Assembly (NCBI RefSeq): GCF_000423885.1 | Contig: NZ_AUIV01000014.1 | Location: forward strand, 53,670 to 117,669 | DNA from: Thermomonas fusca DSM 15424 | GTDB taxonomy: Bacteria > Pseudomonadota > Gammaproteobacteria > Xanthomonadales > Xanthomonadaceae | Length of the DNA stretch: 64,000 bases | Direction: 5' to 3' | Part shown: positions 52,637-61,200 of the stretch, one piece after another | Layout of the letters: each line of letters begins with the position of its first letter | Position numbering within the stretch: the stretch's first letter is position 1 | The notes under the pieces: generated by a model | Told to the model about the DNA's origin: nothing | What the model saw: the letters and a program-made list of their open reading frames with translations, nothing else | Database searches by the model: none | Position numbers and translations under genes: made by a program

Positions 52637-53266
52637 ATGAGCCACGACACCTCGGCACGTCGGCGCAGCAATGCAAGCTACCGCTGGATCCGGCAATTGC
52701 ACTTGTGGATCGGCGCCTGGGGGGCGCTGGCGGCCATCCTCTACGGCATCACCGGGCTGGTGATGAACCACCGGTTCGGCGACGGCGCATGGCCGCAGGG
52801 CGACAGCAGCGAAACCGCGCGCGTCGACCTCCCGATCCCGGCAGAGGCCAGGGCAACGCCCGAGCAGTTGTCACTGTGGCTGCGCGACCACAGGCAGCTG
52901 GATGCGCAGGTGATCCGCAAGGGCGGACCGGGGGGCGGCGGCGCCAAGCCGGCGCCCAAGTGGACGCTGAGCGGCGGCAGCGCGGGCAATTCGTGGACGA
53001 TGGACTATGTCCCCGGCGACGCAAGCGCCACCCTAAAGCACAGTCGGCACTCGCCGCTGGCCGCCTTCAACCGGCTGCACAAGGCGGTGGGAGGTGGCCT
53101 GTTCTGGATACTGCTGGCCGACAGCTTCGCCATTGGCATGCTGCTGCTGGGCCTGTCCGGCATCTGGATGTGGGCGCGGGGCCGCAGCCTGCGCGCGATG
53201 GCCTTCAGCGTGATGGGGCTGTCCACGCTGGCATTCGTCGCCGTGCTTGCACTGGCGCTCGGCTGA
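52637..53266 (+). CDS. PepSY-associated membrane protein, siderophore operon partner
   Basis: A 209-residue inner-membrane protein with an N-terminal helix (LHLWIGAWGALAAILYGITG), a periplasmic domain of about 100 residues, and two C-terminal helices (LLADSFAIGMLLLGLSGIWM and MGLSTLAFVAVLALAL). This is the short PepSY-TM layout found beside TonB receptors. The segment WTLSGGSAGNSWTMDYVPG lies in the periplasmic domain. Such proteins are thought to help reduce or release iron from siderophores. The start GGGATG at 52637 is 8 nt after the receptor stop. Confidence 0.85.
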   Translation: MSHDTSARRRSNASYRWIRQLHLWIGAWGALAAILYGITGLVMNHRFGDGAWPQGDSSETARVDLPIPAEARATPEQLSLWLRDHRQLDAQVIRKGGPGGGGAKPAPKWTLSGGSAGNSWTMDYVPGDASATLKHSRHSPLAAFNRLHKAVGGGLFWILLADSFAIGMLLLGLSGIWMWARGRSLRAMAFSVMGLSTLAFVAVLALALG

Positions 53267-53307
53267 GCGCCTCTCGCTCCGTTGGGAGAAGAACCAGAAA
53301 AAGAGGT

Positions 53308-53327
53308 GCGGCACATCCCTGTGCCGC
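53308..53327. repeat. Second copy of the GCGGCACA palindrome
   Basis: GCGGCACATCCCTGTGCCGC is the exact reverse complement of the palindrome at 34855-34874. It lies in a non-coding gap between the PepSY gene and the HutD gene. The shared loop sequence (GGGA in one orientation) shows the two are copies of one element, not chance hairpins. Confidence 0.75.
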
Positions 53328-53386
53328 AGCGACGTCAATTCCTTTGACGCCGCCTTTGACCTTGAAAGTCCCCAGGGGATGAGGGT

Positions 53387-53412
53387 TGATCAAAGCCGCC
53401 TGGCTTTGATCA
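53387..53412. repeat. 11-bp inverted repeat at the end of the HutD gene
   Basis: TGATCAAAGCC (53387-53397) and GGCTTTGATCA (53402-53412) pair perfectly across a 4-nt loop, and the right arm contains the HutD stop codon (minus strand, 53410-53412). It could end the minus-strand transcript, but no T-run follows in that direction. Confidence 0.6.
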
Positions 53413-54071
53413 GACCTCGCCCTGCTCTACAACCCGCGCCAGCAGGAGTTCGCCGGCCCCGTCCAGCGCAAACCGTGTGCGTACACGATGGCCGCGAAGG
53501 ATCGCGGTGTCGCCCGGCGCCATGACGCCGGGCCCGGCTTGACCGGGAAATGCGCCTGCCCGGCCAGCAGATGCGCCACCCAGGTTTCCCCCGGGTCGGC
53601 AAACAGCACCATCGCCCCGGCCAGCGGCCGCCGCCAGAGCTGGACGTCGGCATGACCGCGCTTCCACATCAGGTTGAAGTCACGGCTGGGGCCGTCGACC
53701 AGTTGTCCCACCAGCGGGCGCTCGCCGGCGAACCGCTGCATCCCGCAAGGCGGCAACAGATCGCGCACTTCGCCATCGTCGAAACGCAGGCGCATGCCCT
53801 CGCCTTCCAGCAGCACCAGCGCGCGCTCCACGCCCGGAAATGTCGAAAAGGGGGCGTCGGTTTCCACTTCCGCGAGAGACACCCGCCAATTCCAGTCGTC
53901 GGCATCCGGGCACCGGAAGACTTCCGAGGTCCACCCCGCACCGTTCTTCCAGCGCATGCGCCGGTAATCCTGCGCGCGCAGGACCGTGGTTGCCGGCGCC
54001 GTCGCCATTCCCGTCATCGCCGCAGTATCGCCGGCCAGCGAAGGGCCGGCGACGACGCTCTCTGCATTCAT
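53410..54071 (-). pseudogene. HutD/Ves-family protein, apparently frameshifted
   Basis: From ATG 54071 the frame encodes HutD-like sequence (RRMRWKNGAGWTSEV, WRVSLAEVETDAPFS, GVERALVLLEGEGMRLRF) to about residue 175. The expected C-terminus, VMAPGDTAILRG and a stretch ending LLLARVVEQGEV, continues in another frame that stops at 53410-53412. The switch falls near 53530-53545, in a GGGCCCGG run on the minus strand, consistent with a one-base deletion or a sequencing error. Without correction the original frame runs to a stop near 53427 with a different tail. The start overlaps the comEA stop by 4 nt. HutD proteins are cupin-like; their role is unclear. Confidence 0.7.
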
Positions 54072-54415
54072 CGGCGCACGACCCGCTGCGGCGCCACCTT
54101 CCGGACCGGGGCATTCGCAGTCTTGGGAGCAACCCGCGGCGCACCCACCACGATCCGGTCGCGGTTCCTCTCCACGGTCTTCAACCCGATGCCCTTGACC
54201 AGCGCCAGCTGCTCGGCGCTGCGGAAGGCGCCATTGGCCTTGCGGTAATCCACGATCGCCTGGGCCTTGGCTGGGCCGACGTTCACCAGCACGCGGTCGA
54301 TGGTGCCGGCATCGGCGGTATTGATGTTGACGGTCTCGCCGGCAATGGCGGCGCCAGCAAAGGCGAAGCACAGGACCAGCGGGGCAAGCAGATTGGTCAG
54401 CGACTTGATGTTCAT
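54068..54415 (-). CDS. ComEA-family helix-hairpin-helix protein
   Basis: A 115-residue exported protein. The signal peptide is LLAPLVLCFAFAGAAIAG, followed by a ComEA-type HhH domain (VNINTADAGTIDRVL, GPAKAQAIVDYRKANGAF, LVKGIGLKTVERNRD) and a basic tail ending RVVRR. Such proteins bind double-stranded DNA in the periplasm during natural transformation. GGAGGA lies 7 nt before the ATG. The last codons overlap the start of the HutD gene. The competence role is inferred from family and from the pilus genes in the window. Confidence 0.88.
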   Translation of the reverse strand: MNIKSLTNLLAPLVLCFAFAGAAIAGETVNINTADAGTIDRVLVNVGPAKAQAIVDYRKANGAFRSAEQLALVKGIGLKTVERNRDRIVVGAPRVAPKTANAPVRKVAPQRVVRR

Positions 54416-54653
54416 GGCGTGGTTCCTCCGGTTGGGATCTGGGCCGGACCACGTTGCGTGATCCGGTGCCTGCAGATTGCCCACCGCGACAGGGACAGCC
54501 TATCGGCGGCCGCCCCGACGCGCGTCGGGATTACCACCCGGTTTTGGGTAGGAAAAGTCTGATCCCGATCATGCCGATGGCTGCGTGGGCCACAGTCGCC
54601 CTGCACTGCGGCGCTACAATGCCCGCTTCAGATCACGCTGGAGACAGGCCCCG

Positions 54654-56162
54654 ATGCACACCGCCACGTTCGACGCCAACCAGGTCCGCGACTTCGTCGG
54701 CGCCAAGTGGGATGCCGAAATCGTCCCGCAGCTGGTCGATTACATCCGCATCCCCAACAAGTCGCCGATGTTCGACGCAGACTGGGTGCAGAACGGCCAC
54801 ATGGATCGCGCGGTGGCGCTGATGGAGGCCTGGGCGAAGGCGCAAGCCATCCCCGGCATGCAGCTGGAAGTGGTGCGGCTGGAAGGCCGCACGCCGCTGA
54901 TCTTCATCGACATCCCCGCCGCCAACGGCGGCCGTAACGACGACTGCGTGCTGCTCTACGGCCACCTCGACAAGCAGCCGGAAATGACCGGCTGGGACGA
55001 GGGCAAGGGCCCGTGGGAGCCTGTGCTGGAAGGCGACCGCCTGTACGGCCGCGGCGGTGCCGACGACGGCTACGCGATCTTCGGCTCGCTGACCGCGGTG
55101 ATGGCGCTGCAGGCGCAGGGCGCGGCCCATGCGCGCTGTGTGGTGCTGATCGAGGCCTGCGAGGAATCCGGCAGCTACGACCTGCCCTTCTACGTGGACC
55201 ACCTGGCCGAGCGCATCGGCAAGCCCTCGCTGGTGGTCTGCCTGGACTCCGGCTGCGGCAACTACGAACAGCTGTGGTGCACCACCTCGCTGCGCGGCTT
55301 GGCCGGCGGCAACCTCACCGTCAAGGTACTCAGCGAAGGCGTGCACTCCGGCGATGCCTCCGGCATCGTGCCGTCCAGCTTCCGCATCATCCGCGACCTG
55401 CTCTCGCGCATCGAAGACGAGGACACCGGCCGCGTGCTGATCGACGGCATGCATGTGGACATCCCCGCCGAACGCCGCGCACAGGCGGCCAAGGTGGCCG
55501 AGGTATTGGGCGACGAGGTATTCGACAAGTTCCCGTTCCTGCCCGGCATGACCCCGATGGGCAGTGACCGCACGGAACTGGTGCTCAACCGCACCTGGCG
55601 GCCGGCACTGTCCATCACTGGCGTCGATGGCATTCCACCGCTGGCCTCGGCAGGCAACGTGCTGCGTCCGCATACCGCCCTCAAGCTCAGCCTGCGTCTG
55701 CCGCCCACCTTGGACGGCAAGCGAGGCGGCGAGCTGCTGCAGGAAGCCCTGCTGAAGGACCCGCCCTACGGCGCCGAGGTCAGCCTGAAGCTGGAGAAGG
55801 CGAGCACGGGCTGGAACGCCCCTGCACTGGCGCCGTGGCTGGAAGCGGCCATCGACCAGTCCAGCCAGGAGTTCTTCGGCAAGCCCGCCATGTACATGGG
55901 CGAAGGCGGCACCATCCCGTTCATGGGCATGTTGGGCGAGAAGTTCCCCGGCGCGCAGTTCATGATCACCGGCGTGCTGGGACCGCATTCGAACGCGCAC
56001 GGACCGAACGAGTTCCTGCACATCCCGATGGGCAAGGCGGTGACCGCCTGCGTGGCCCGTGTGATGGCCGAACACAATGCGGCCAGCCTGCGGGGGGAGA
56101 CCACGGGCGTGGGGGCGGCGGCCGGCAATTCTTATGCGGATACGCCGGGCGGGTGCTGCTGA
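54654..56162 (+). CDS. M20-family metallopeptidase (dipeptidase-like)
   Basis: A 502-residue cytoplasmic enzyme. Zinc and catalytic residues appear in LLYGHLDKQPEMTGWDEG, YGRGGADDGYAIFG and IEACEESGSYDLPFY. The later segment SEGVHSGDASGIVPSSFRI is the lid domain with its conserved His. It resembles the CNDP-type dipeptidases that cut small peptides. It is preceded by a 238-nt non-coding gap that separates it from comEA on the opposite strand. The start at 54654 follows GGAGACAG upstream. Confidence 0.9.
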   Translation: MHTATFDANQVRDFVGAKWDAEIVPQLVDYIRIPNKSPMFDADWVQNGHMDRAVALMEAWAKAQAIPGMQLEVVRLEGRTPLIFIDIPAANGGRNDDCVLLYGHLDKQPEMTGWDEGKGPWEPVLEGDRLYGRGGADDGYAIFGSLTAVMALQAQGAAHARCVVLIEACEESGSYDLPFYVDHLAERIGKPSLVVCLDSGCGNYEQLWCTTSLRGLAGGNLTVKVLSEGVHSGDASGIVPSSFRIIRDLLSRIEDEDTGRVLIDGMHVDIPAERRAQAAKVAEVLGDEVFDKFPFLPGMTPMGSDRTELVLNRTWRPALSITGVDGIPPLASAGNVLRPHTALKLSLRLPPTLDGKRGGELLQEALLKDPPYGAEVSLKLEKASTGWNAPALAPWLEAAIDQSSQEFFGKPAMYMGEGGTIPFMGMLGEKFPGAQFMITGVLGPHSNAHGPNEFLHIPMGKAVTACVARVMAEHNAASLRGETTGVGAAAGNSYADTPGGCC

Positions 56163-56219
56163 CGAGGGCAGACCACACTGAATCCGCTCACATTTGCGGG
56201 CGCTATCAAATACCATTAG

Positions 56220-56252
56220 AATGATCATTGTCATTCCCATGAATGAACAATG
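56220..56252 (+). promoter_or_regulatory. Operator-like palindromes ahead of hipBA
   Basis: A perfect palindrome AATGATCATT (56220-56229) adjoins a longer imperfect inverted repeat, CATTGTCATTC (56226-56236) with GAATGAACAATG (56241-56252). They sit directly at the hipB start, where HipB-type repressors bind. The region is A+T-rich relative to flanking genes. Confidence 0.55.
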
Positions 56253-56573
56253 GACACAATAATGTCTATTGCGCTCGCCACACCCGCGGAAATCATGCGC
56301 GTACTCGGTCAGCGCTTGCGCGTACAGCGCCTTGCCCAGGAACTGGCACAACGCGATCTTGCGCAGATGGCAGGGCTGTCGCTGGGAGCCGTGCGCAAGC
56401 TGGAGCAGGACGGGCAATCGTCGCTGGACACCCTTGTCCGCGTCACCCAAGCACTGGGGCTGACGGATGAGCTGGATCCTCTATTCAAGCTCAGACGCCA
56501 CTCCATTGCCCAGATGGAACAGGCGGCCGCTACCCACCAGCGGCAGCGCGCCCCGAAGCGGAGCGCGCGATGA
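56250..56573 (+). CDS. hipB: HipB-type XRE-family antitoxin
   Basis: A 107-residue DNA-binding protein. The helix-turn-helix is LAQRDLAQMAGLSLGAVRKL followed by DTLVRVTQALGLTDELDPLF, typical of HipB. It would neutralise HipA and repress the operon. ATG 56262 is a plausible alternative start because the inverted repeat covers 56250. The stop overlaps the hipA start by 4 nt. Codon use and base composition are close to its neighbours except for the A+T-rich upstream region. Confidence 0.88.
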   Translation: MDTIMSIALATPAEIMRVLGQRLRVQRLAQELAQRDLAQMAGLSLGAVRKLEQDGQSSLDTLVRVTQALGLTDELDPLFKLRRHSIAQMEQAAATHQRQRAPKRSAR

Positions 56574-57793
56574 AGTCGCTGGCCGTGCAGTACTGCGGTT
56601 GGGGCGAAGACTGGCCGCTGGGCCGCTTGGCGGATGACGGCAAGACCCTCTTGTTTGAATACTCGGCGGTGGCGCTGGCTCAGGAACTGGAACTCTCGCC
56701 CCTGCACCTGAAGCTGCAAGCGGCGGCCCATGGTGGCTTCCCTTCTTTCCAGCACCGCCTACCCGGCCTGATCGCCGACAGCCTGCCCGACGGTTGGGGC
56801 ATGCTGTTGATGGATCGCTTGTTTCGGCAGCAGGGCATCCGCTATCCCGGCCCGCTTGATCGCCTGGCCTTCATCGGCGACCGCGCGATGGGCGCGCTGC
56901 GCTTCGTGCCGGCCCAGGACATCAACGCCCCGGAGCCGGACTGGACGCTGTTGGCATTGGCACAAGAAAGTGCCCGCGCCCTGGCCGGCGATGCGGGCGT
57001 CGCCCTGCGCGAACTGGCGCTGACCGGGGGCTCCCCGCAGGGCGCACGCCCCAAGGCGCTGGTGCACTACGACACGGCCTCGGGCCATGTCAGCACACGA
57101 TCCGACGGCTTGGGCACGCCGTGGCTGGTGAAGTTTCCGGCGCGGGACGAGCACAAGGAAGTTTGCGCCATCGAGCAGCTCTACGCCGAGCTTGCGCGCG
57201 ACTGCGGGCTGGAAATGCCCGCAAGCGCGTTGTTCGACCTATCGCCGGAATCAGCAGCCTTTGGCGTGGCGAGGTTCGACCGCGAACAAGGCCAGCGCGT
57301 CCCCGTGCACAGCCTGGCAGGACTGCTCCAGATCGATTTCCGGCTTCCGGGCGCGACCGACTACACCACCTTCCTGCGCGCCACCCGTCTGCTGACCCGC
57401 GACCAGCGCGAAGTGGACAAGGCGTTTGCCCGCGCCGTCTTCAACGTGCTGTTCCACAACCGCGACGACCACCCGAAAAACTTCGGCTGGCGCCTGGGCC
57501 GTGACCGCCGCTGGCGGTTGGCTCCCGCCTTCGACCTGACATACAGCGAAGGCCCAATGGGGCAACACCATATGGATGTCTGCGGGGAAGGCGCGGCGGT
57601 GCAGCGCCGGCACTTGATACAACTAGCGGACGAAGGCGGCGTGGCAGGGGCAACCGCGGCAGCCACAATCGAGCGAATGCGGGAACAGGCGTCCGGCTTC
57701 CTTCATCGCGCCAGCGCATTCCCGATCCGGCGGGAAACCGTGAAGCATATGAGGGCCGCTGTTGCGGCGTGTGAAAGGCGTTTGGCATCTTGA
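56570..57793 (+). CDS. hipA: HipA-type serine/threonine kinase toxin
   Basis: A 407-residue protein. The N-terminal HipA subdomain includes LPGLIADSLPDGWGMLLMDR. The regulatory loop with the autophosphorylation serine is in TGGSPQGARPKALV. The kinase core has PWLVKFPARDEHKEV, catalytic NRDDHPKNFGW and the metal-binding APAFDLT. All motifs are intact, so it should be able to phosphorylate its target, in E. coli the glutamyl-tRNA synthetase, and cause growth arrest and persistence. A terminator follows 12 nt downstream. Confidence 0.92.
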   Translation: MKSLAVQYCGWGEDWPLGRLADDGKTLLFEYSAVALAQELELSPLHLKLQAAAHGGFPSFQHRLPGLIADSLPDGWGMLLMDRLFRQQGIRYPGPLDRLAFIGDRAMGALRFVPAQDINAPEPDWTLLALAQESARALAGDAGVALRELALTGGSPQGARPKALVHYDTASGHVSTRSDGLGTPWLVKFPARDEHKEVCAIEQLYAELARDCGLEMPASALFDLSPESAAFGVARFDREQGQRVPVHSLAGLLQIDFRLPGATDYTTFLRATRLLTRDQREVDKAFARAVFNVLFHNRDDHPKNFGWRLGRDRRWRLAPAFDLTYSEGPMGQHHMDVCGEGAAVQRRHLIQLADEGGVAGATAAATIERMREQASGFLHRASAFPIRRETVKHMRAAVAACERRLAS

Positions 57794-57804
57794 GGGCTAA
57801 AACC

Positions 57805-57835
57805 AACAAACCCGCCGGAAGGCGGGTTTGTTGTT
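57805..57835. terminator. Bidirectional intrinsic terminator between hipA and pilE
   Basis: AACAAACCCGCC (57805-57816) and GGCGGGTTTGTT (57821-57832) form a 12-bp stem with a GGAA loop. T-rich tracts flank it on both strands, so it can end both the hipBA transcript and the pil operon. Confidence 0.9.
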
Positions 57836-57851
57836 TGAAGCGTCGAGCAAT

Positions 57852-58247
57852 TTACCAGCAGCCGGAGGTAGTCGGCGATTTCGTACCGGCCTGGTTCACG
57901 GTCAACGTGCTACAGGAATCACCAGACTGCTTTCCTTGCGGCGCAGCTGAGATTAAGTACTCCTTGGCTTTGAGGCCGGCCGCTGGCGCTGTCACGTTAT
58001 AGAACTCCAGCGCTTTTGGCTCGCAAATGCCGGTATTCGCCACGAACCCTACATAGGTCATGTTCGTGGTGTAAAACCGCTCAGCCTGCTGCGCTATCGC
58101 AAGAGCGCAGGCCGCACCCGCGGTGCGCCGTGCCTTTCGCATATGTTCGTTGTACGCCGGCAGCGCAATGCTGGCCAGAATTCCGATGATGGCAACCACC
58201 ACCATCAGCTCGATCAGCGTGAAACCGCTGGCGTGCGAACCGCGCAT
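57852..58247 (-). CDS. pilE: Type IV minor pilin PilE
   Basis: A 131-residue prepilin. The leader ends HASG, with cleavage before FTLIELMVVVAIIGILASIA, and Glu at mature position 5 is the classic type IV pilin signature. AAGGAG lies 7 nt before the ATG. Cys in GICEPK and the final GCW suggest a C-terminal disulfide. It is the last gene of the pilV-W-X-Y1-E unit, and a terminator follows. Related PilE proteins prime pilus assembly together with PilY1. Confidence 0.93.
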   Translation of the reverse strand: MRGSHASGFTLIELMVVVAIIGILASIALPAYNEHMRKARRTAGAACALAIAQQAERFYTTNMTYVGFVANTGICEPKALEFYNVTAPAAGLKAKEYLISAAPQGKQSGDSCSTLTVNQAGTKSPTTSGCW

Positions 58248-58279
58248 GGAAAACTCCTTTGCCTGGCTTGTCATAGTGC

Positions 58280-61200
58280 TCAGTCCTTTCTGATTTCACG
58301 CCAGGAGACGGGGCTCCACACCTTGCCAACGATACCGCCCGAACCGGGCTTCTCGCCTGCATTGGTGCCACCCACGATCAGCTTGCCGTCCAGGAAAATC
58401 GGCAAGGTCGGCATGCCTACGCCGAAGTTCACCGACCCCACGGGCACTCCACCAACGCTCTGGTCCGTGGTGTCCCCGTCCTTGTCCAGGTCGAAGAAGG
58501 ACTTGCCCGCACTGGTCCCCGTGAACGCATCCAGGGCATTGATGTAACCGGACCCGGACGCCTCGCAGGCATCGCCTTCCGGAATCATGCTGGCCGTGAC
58601 CAGGATGTTCGACACCAACTGGGCGTCCTGTACGATCCGCTCGCCCTTGCCCGGCAGATCCATGTACCAGCCGTTGAAGCTGGTCGCCAGATCGGTCTTG
58701 GCCTCGAAGGTCCGCACGGGGTAGCCGTCCTGGGTGGCACCGGTATTGATGATGGAGCGCTTCTTCAACTGCCCGTAGGTCACTGCGGAGCCGGTATCGA
58801 TGATTCCGTACATACCTTGCGTTCCGGGCGTCTTGTCGTCGGCCTCGGTGGCGGTCATGTAGCTGCCGGTGCCGAAGAACACCCACCGCTTGTAGGTTCG
58901 GGGATCGGTAGCCACCGTGACACCGCCGGTAATCGGCTGGATGGCGCCAGTGCCATTGGCAGTCTTGGCGGTAAACATCCGGGTGACCGTCCAGCTGGCG
59001 GGCGAAGCGCTGCTCATGTCGAACTTCCACACATTGCCCAGACGGTCGCCAGCATAGGCGTAAGCGAGCGTGCGGCCATCCTTGCCCAAGATACCAGTAG
59101 GCGCCGACAGTCCGTTGGGATTGGCCGCATCGCCTGCACCGGTATCCAGCTCCTTGATGACCGCGCCGGTTGCCGCATTGATCACAAACAGCACGGCCTT
59201 GTTGTCAGTGCTGTTGACACCATTACCGACAATGGCCGCGACGGTGCCGCTGCCAACCCGGGTCAGAATCGGCCGGCCGGTCACCAGGCCCATGTTGGGA
59301 TTGGAGCCGCCCAACTCCCACGTGATGTTGCCCGTGCCGAAGGCGCCAGGATTGGTCACGTCAAGGCCGAACAGACCCTTGCCGCCGCGACCCATGCCCC
59401 CCACCAGATAGTTCTTGCCCGGTGTGAGTTTGCGATTGGTGACCACCACGGGACCGTCCACGAACCACTTGTGGGTGTAGTCACCGCGGCTAAGCTGGCT
59501 GAGATCGCCAAGGTTCACCAACCCCGGGACATAGGCGAACTGCTCGACACCAGTGTCGGCATCGAAAGCGTGCAACATGCCGTCGTTGGCGCCCACGTAG
59601 AGGGTCTTGGTGTCGTCGACGTACGCAGGCGACGAATTGACGATATCACCCAGCACCGTGCTCGCACGATTCCGCAGCAGCCCGCCATTGCGTTCTTCCA
59701 ACGCACCATCGCCCTTGATATAGGCAGCATTTTCGGCGCCGGTGACGGGATAATCGACAGGACCACCCGGCCTGGCCAGCGCGCCAAGCTGCGTGGAAGT
59801 CGGGAAGGTGTCGCCAGAGCCACCATTGAACGTGAACACGTTGCGGCTCGCCACGGCCGGAACCGTTGCCGACCACGCCTGTACGGAGGGCTCGCTGTTT
59901 GCATCCAGCGTCCACGCCTTCACGGCGCCCGTCCAGAGACCGGACACATAGCTGGCGTTGAATACCTTGCCGCCCGTCTTGACGGAGGCCGCATTCGTGG
60001 CCACGTTCGAGAAGGAGCTGGTTCGCTGGGCGATCGCAGCCAACGCCTTGGCCAGGCCACTTGTGAATTCCTTGGGGTTACTGGCTGAAACGAAGGATCC
60101 GCGGCCGTTGACCGCTGCATGCAACAGATCGTCGATGTTGGCGGCAAGGTCGTCACCCGGCTGCGGCCACGCGGGGTTGGCCGGCACGTCGCCAACACTG
60201 GACCAACCCATCGACGTTTTCAGACCGATGGAAATCCCGAAGGTCACCATATGCTGCCAGAACGCCGGATCAGCCTGTGTGGTGGGAACGTTGTTGGTGA
60301 GGCCGCGAAGATCGGTCTTCCAGTAGTACATGGCCACGTCGGCCAATGTATTGGAGTCCGCACCGGCATACGGCGCCCCCGGGCTATATTGATAACTTTC
60401 GCCCTTGGGTCCGGTAATTTCACTGCCGGCCGTATTGTCGGCGTTTCCGACCGAAGAACCGGCCCCGTTCCAATAACCGTCGGTGGTCAGGATCGAGAAG
60501 TTCTGGCGGCAGGAGTACTGGTTGGAACCGGCCTCGGGTCCATAGGGACCTGAGCTCGTCGTGCCCTGGAAATACTTGCCCGCATCCTCCAAAACTTTAC
60601 GCAATGGAGTACCGTCATTGGCGCTTGCCGCAAACAGCCTGCGATACCAAGTCGTGCGGCTGGTCGTTGCAGGCGTCACATTGTCGACAAATCGCCCGTC
60701 GTTCCCATCCCCGACGGGGATGTCGAAATTGGTGCTTCCGTTCTGGTGCAGGCTGCGGTAGCCAACGCGGACCTTGTTACCCAACGGGCGGAATGCTTCG
60801 GCGGCGCCGGCCTTTGCCGCCTTGATGCGGGTGCGGTGGAAGGAATACCAAGTAGCGAAATTGGCTTTTTCGTCATCCACCGAACGACCGGTGGGCGCAG
60901 TCGGTGTGGGGGGGGTGGCGGACGTGCAGTTGATCCACCCCCAACTACCAGCGCTCCCGCCGTCACAGCTGTTGGTCCGACTCCAAGCGCCCCACAGATT
61001 ATAATCCGCATCGCTGTTGGTATTATTCCAGCGCTTGGCAACTATGCTGTAATTCCCAGACACAGCTGAATTTACCGAACAGGTACCAGTATCTCCCGCG
61101 TTCACCTGTCCGGAACAAACCAGGGAGCTGTCAGGCGCATAAATCCAGTACAAGACGCTTCTGGAATTGTTCGGGGATTGAATATTGAGAACAAGTTTAT

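Noticed and set aside
53266..53410. A small gene in the gap between the PepSY gene and the HutD gene
   Set aside because: No frame has a convincing start, ribosome site or recognisable product; the region consists of palindromes.
54416..54653. A gene or structured RNA in the gap upstream of the M20 peptidase
   Set aside because: Apart from the comEA ribosome site and one weak inverted repeat (ACCCGGTTTTGGGT), nothing supportable was seen.
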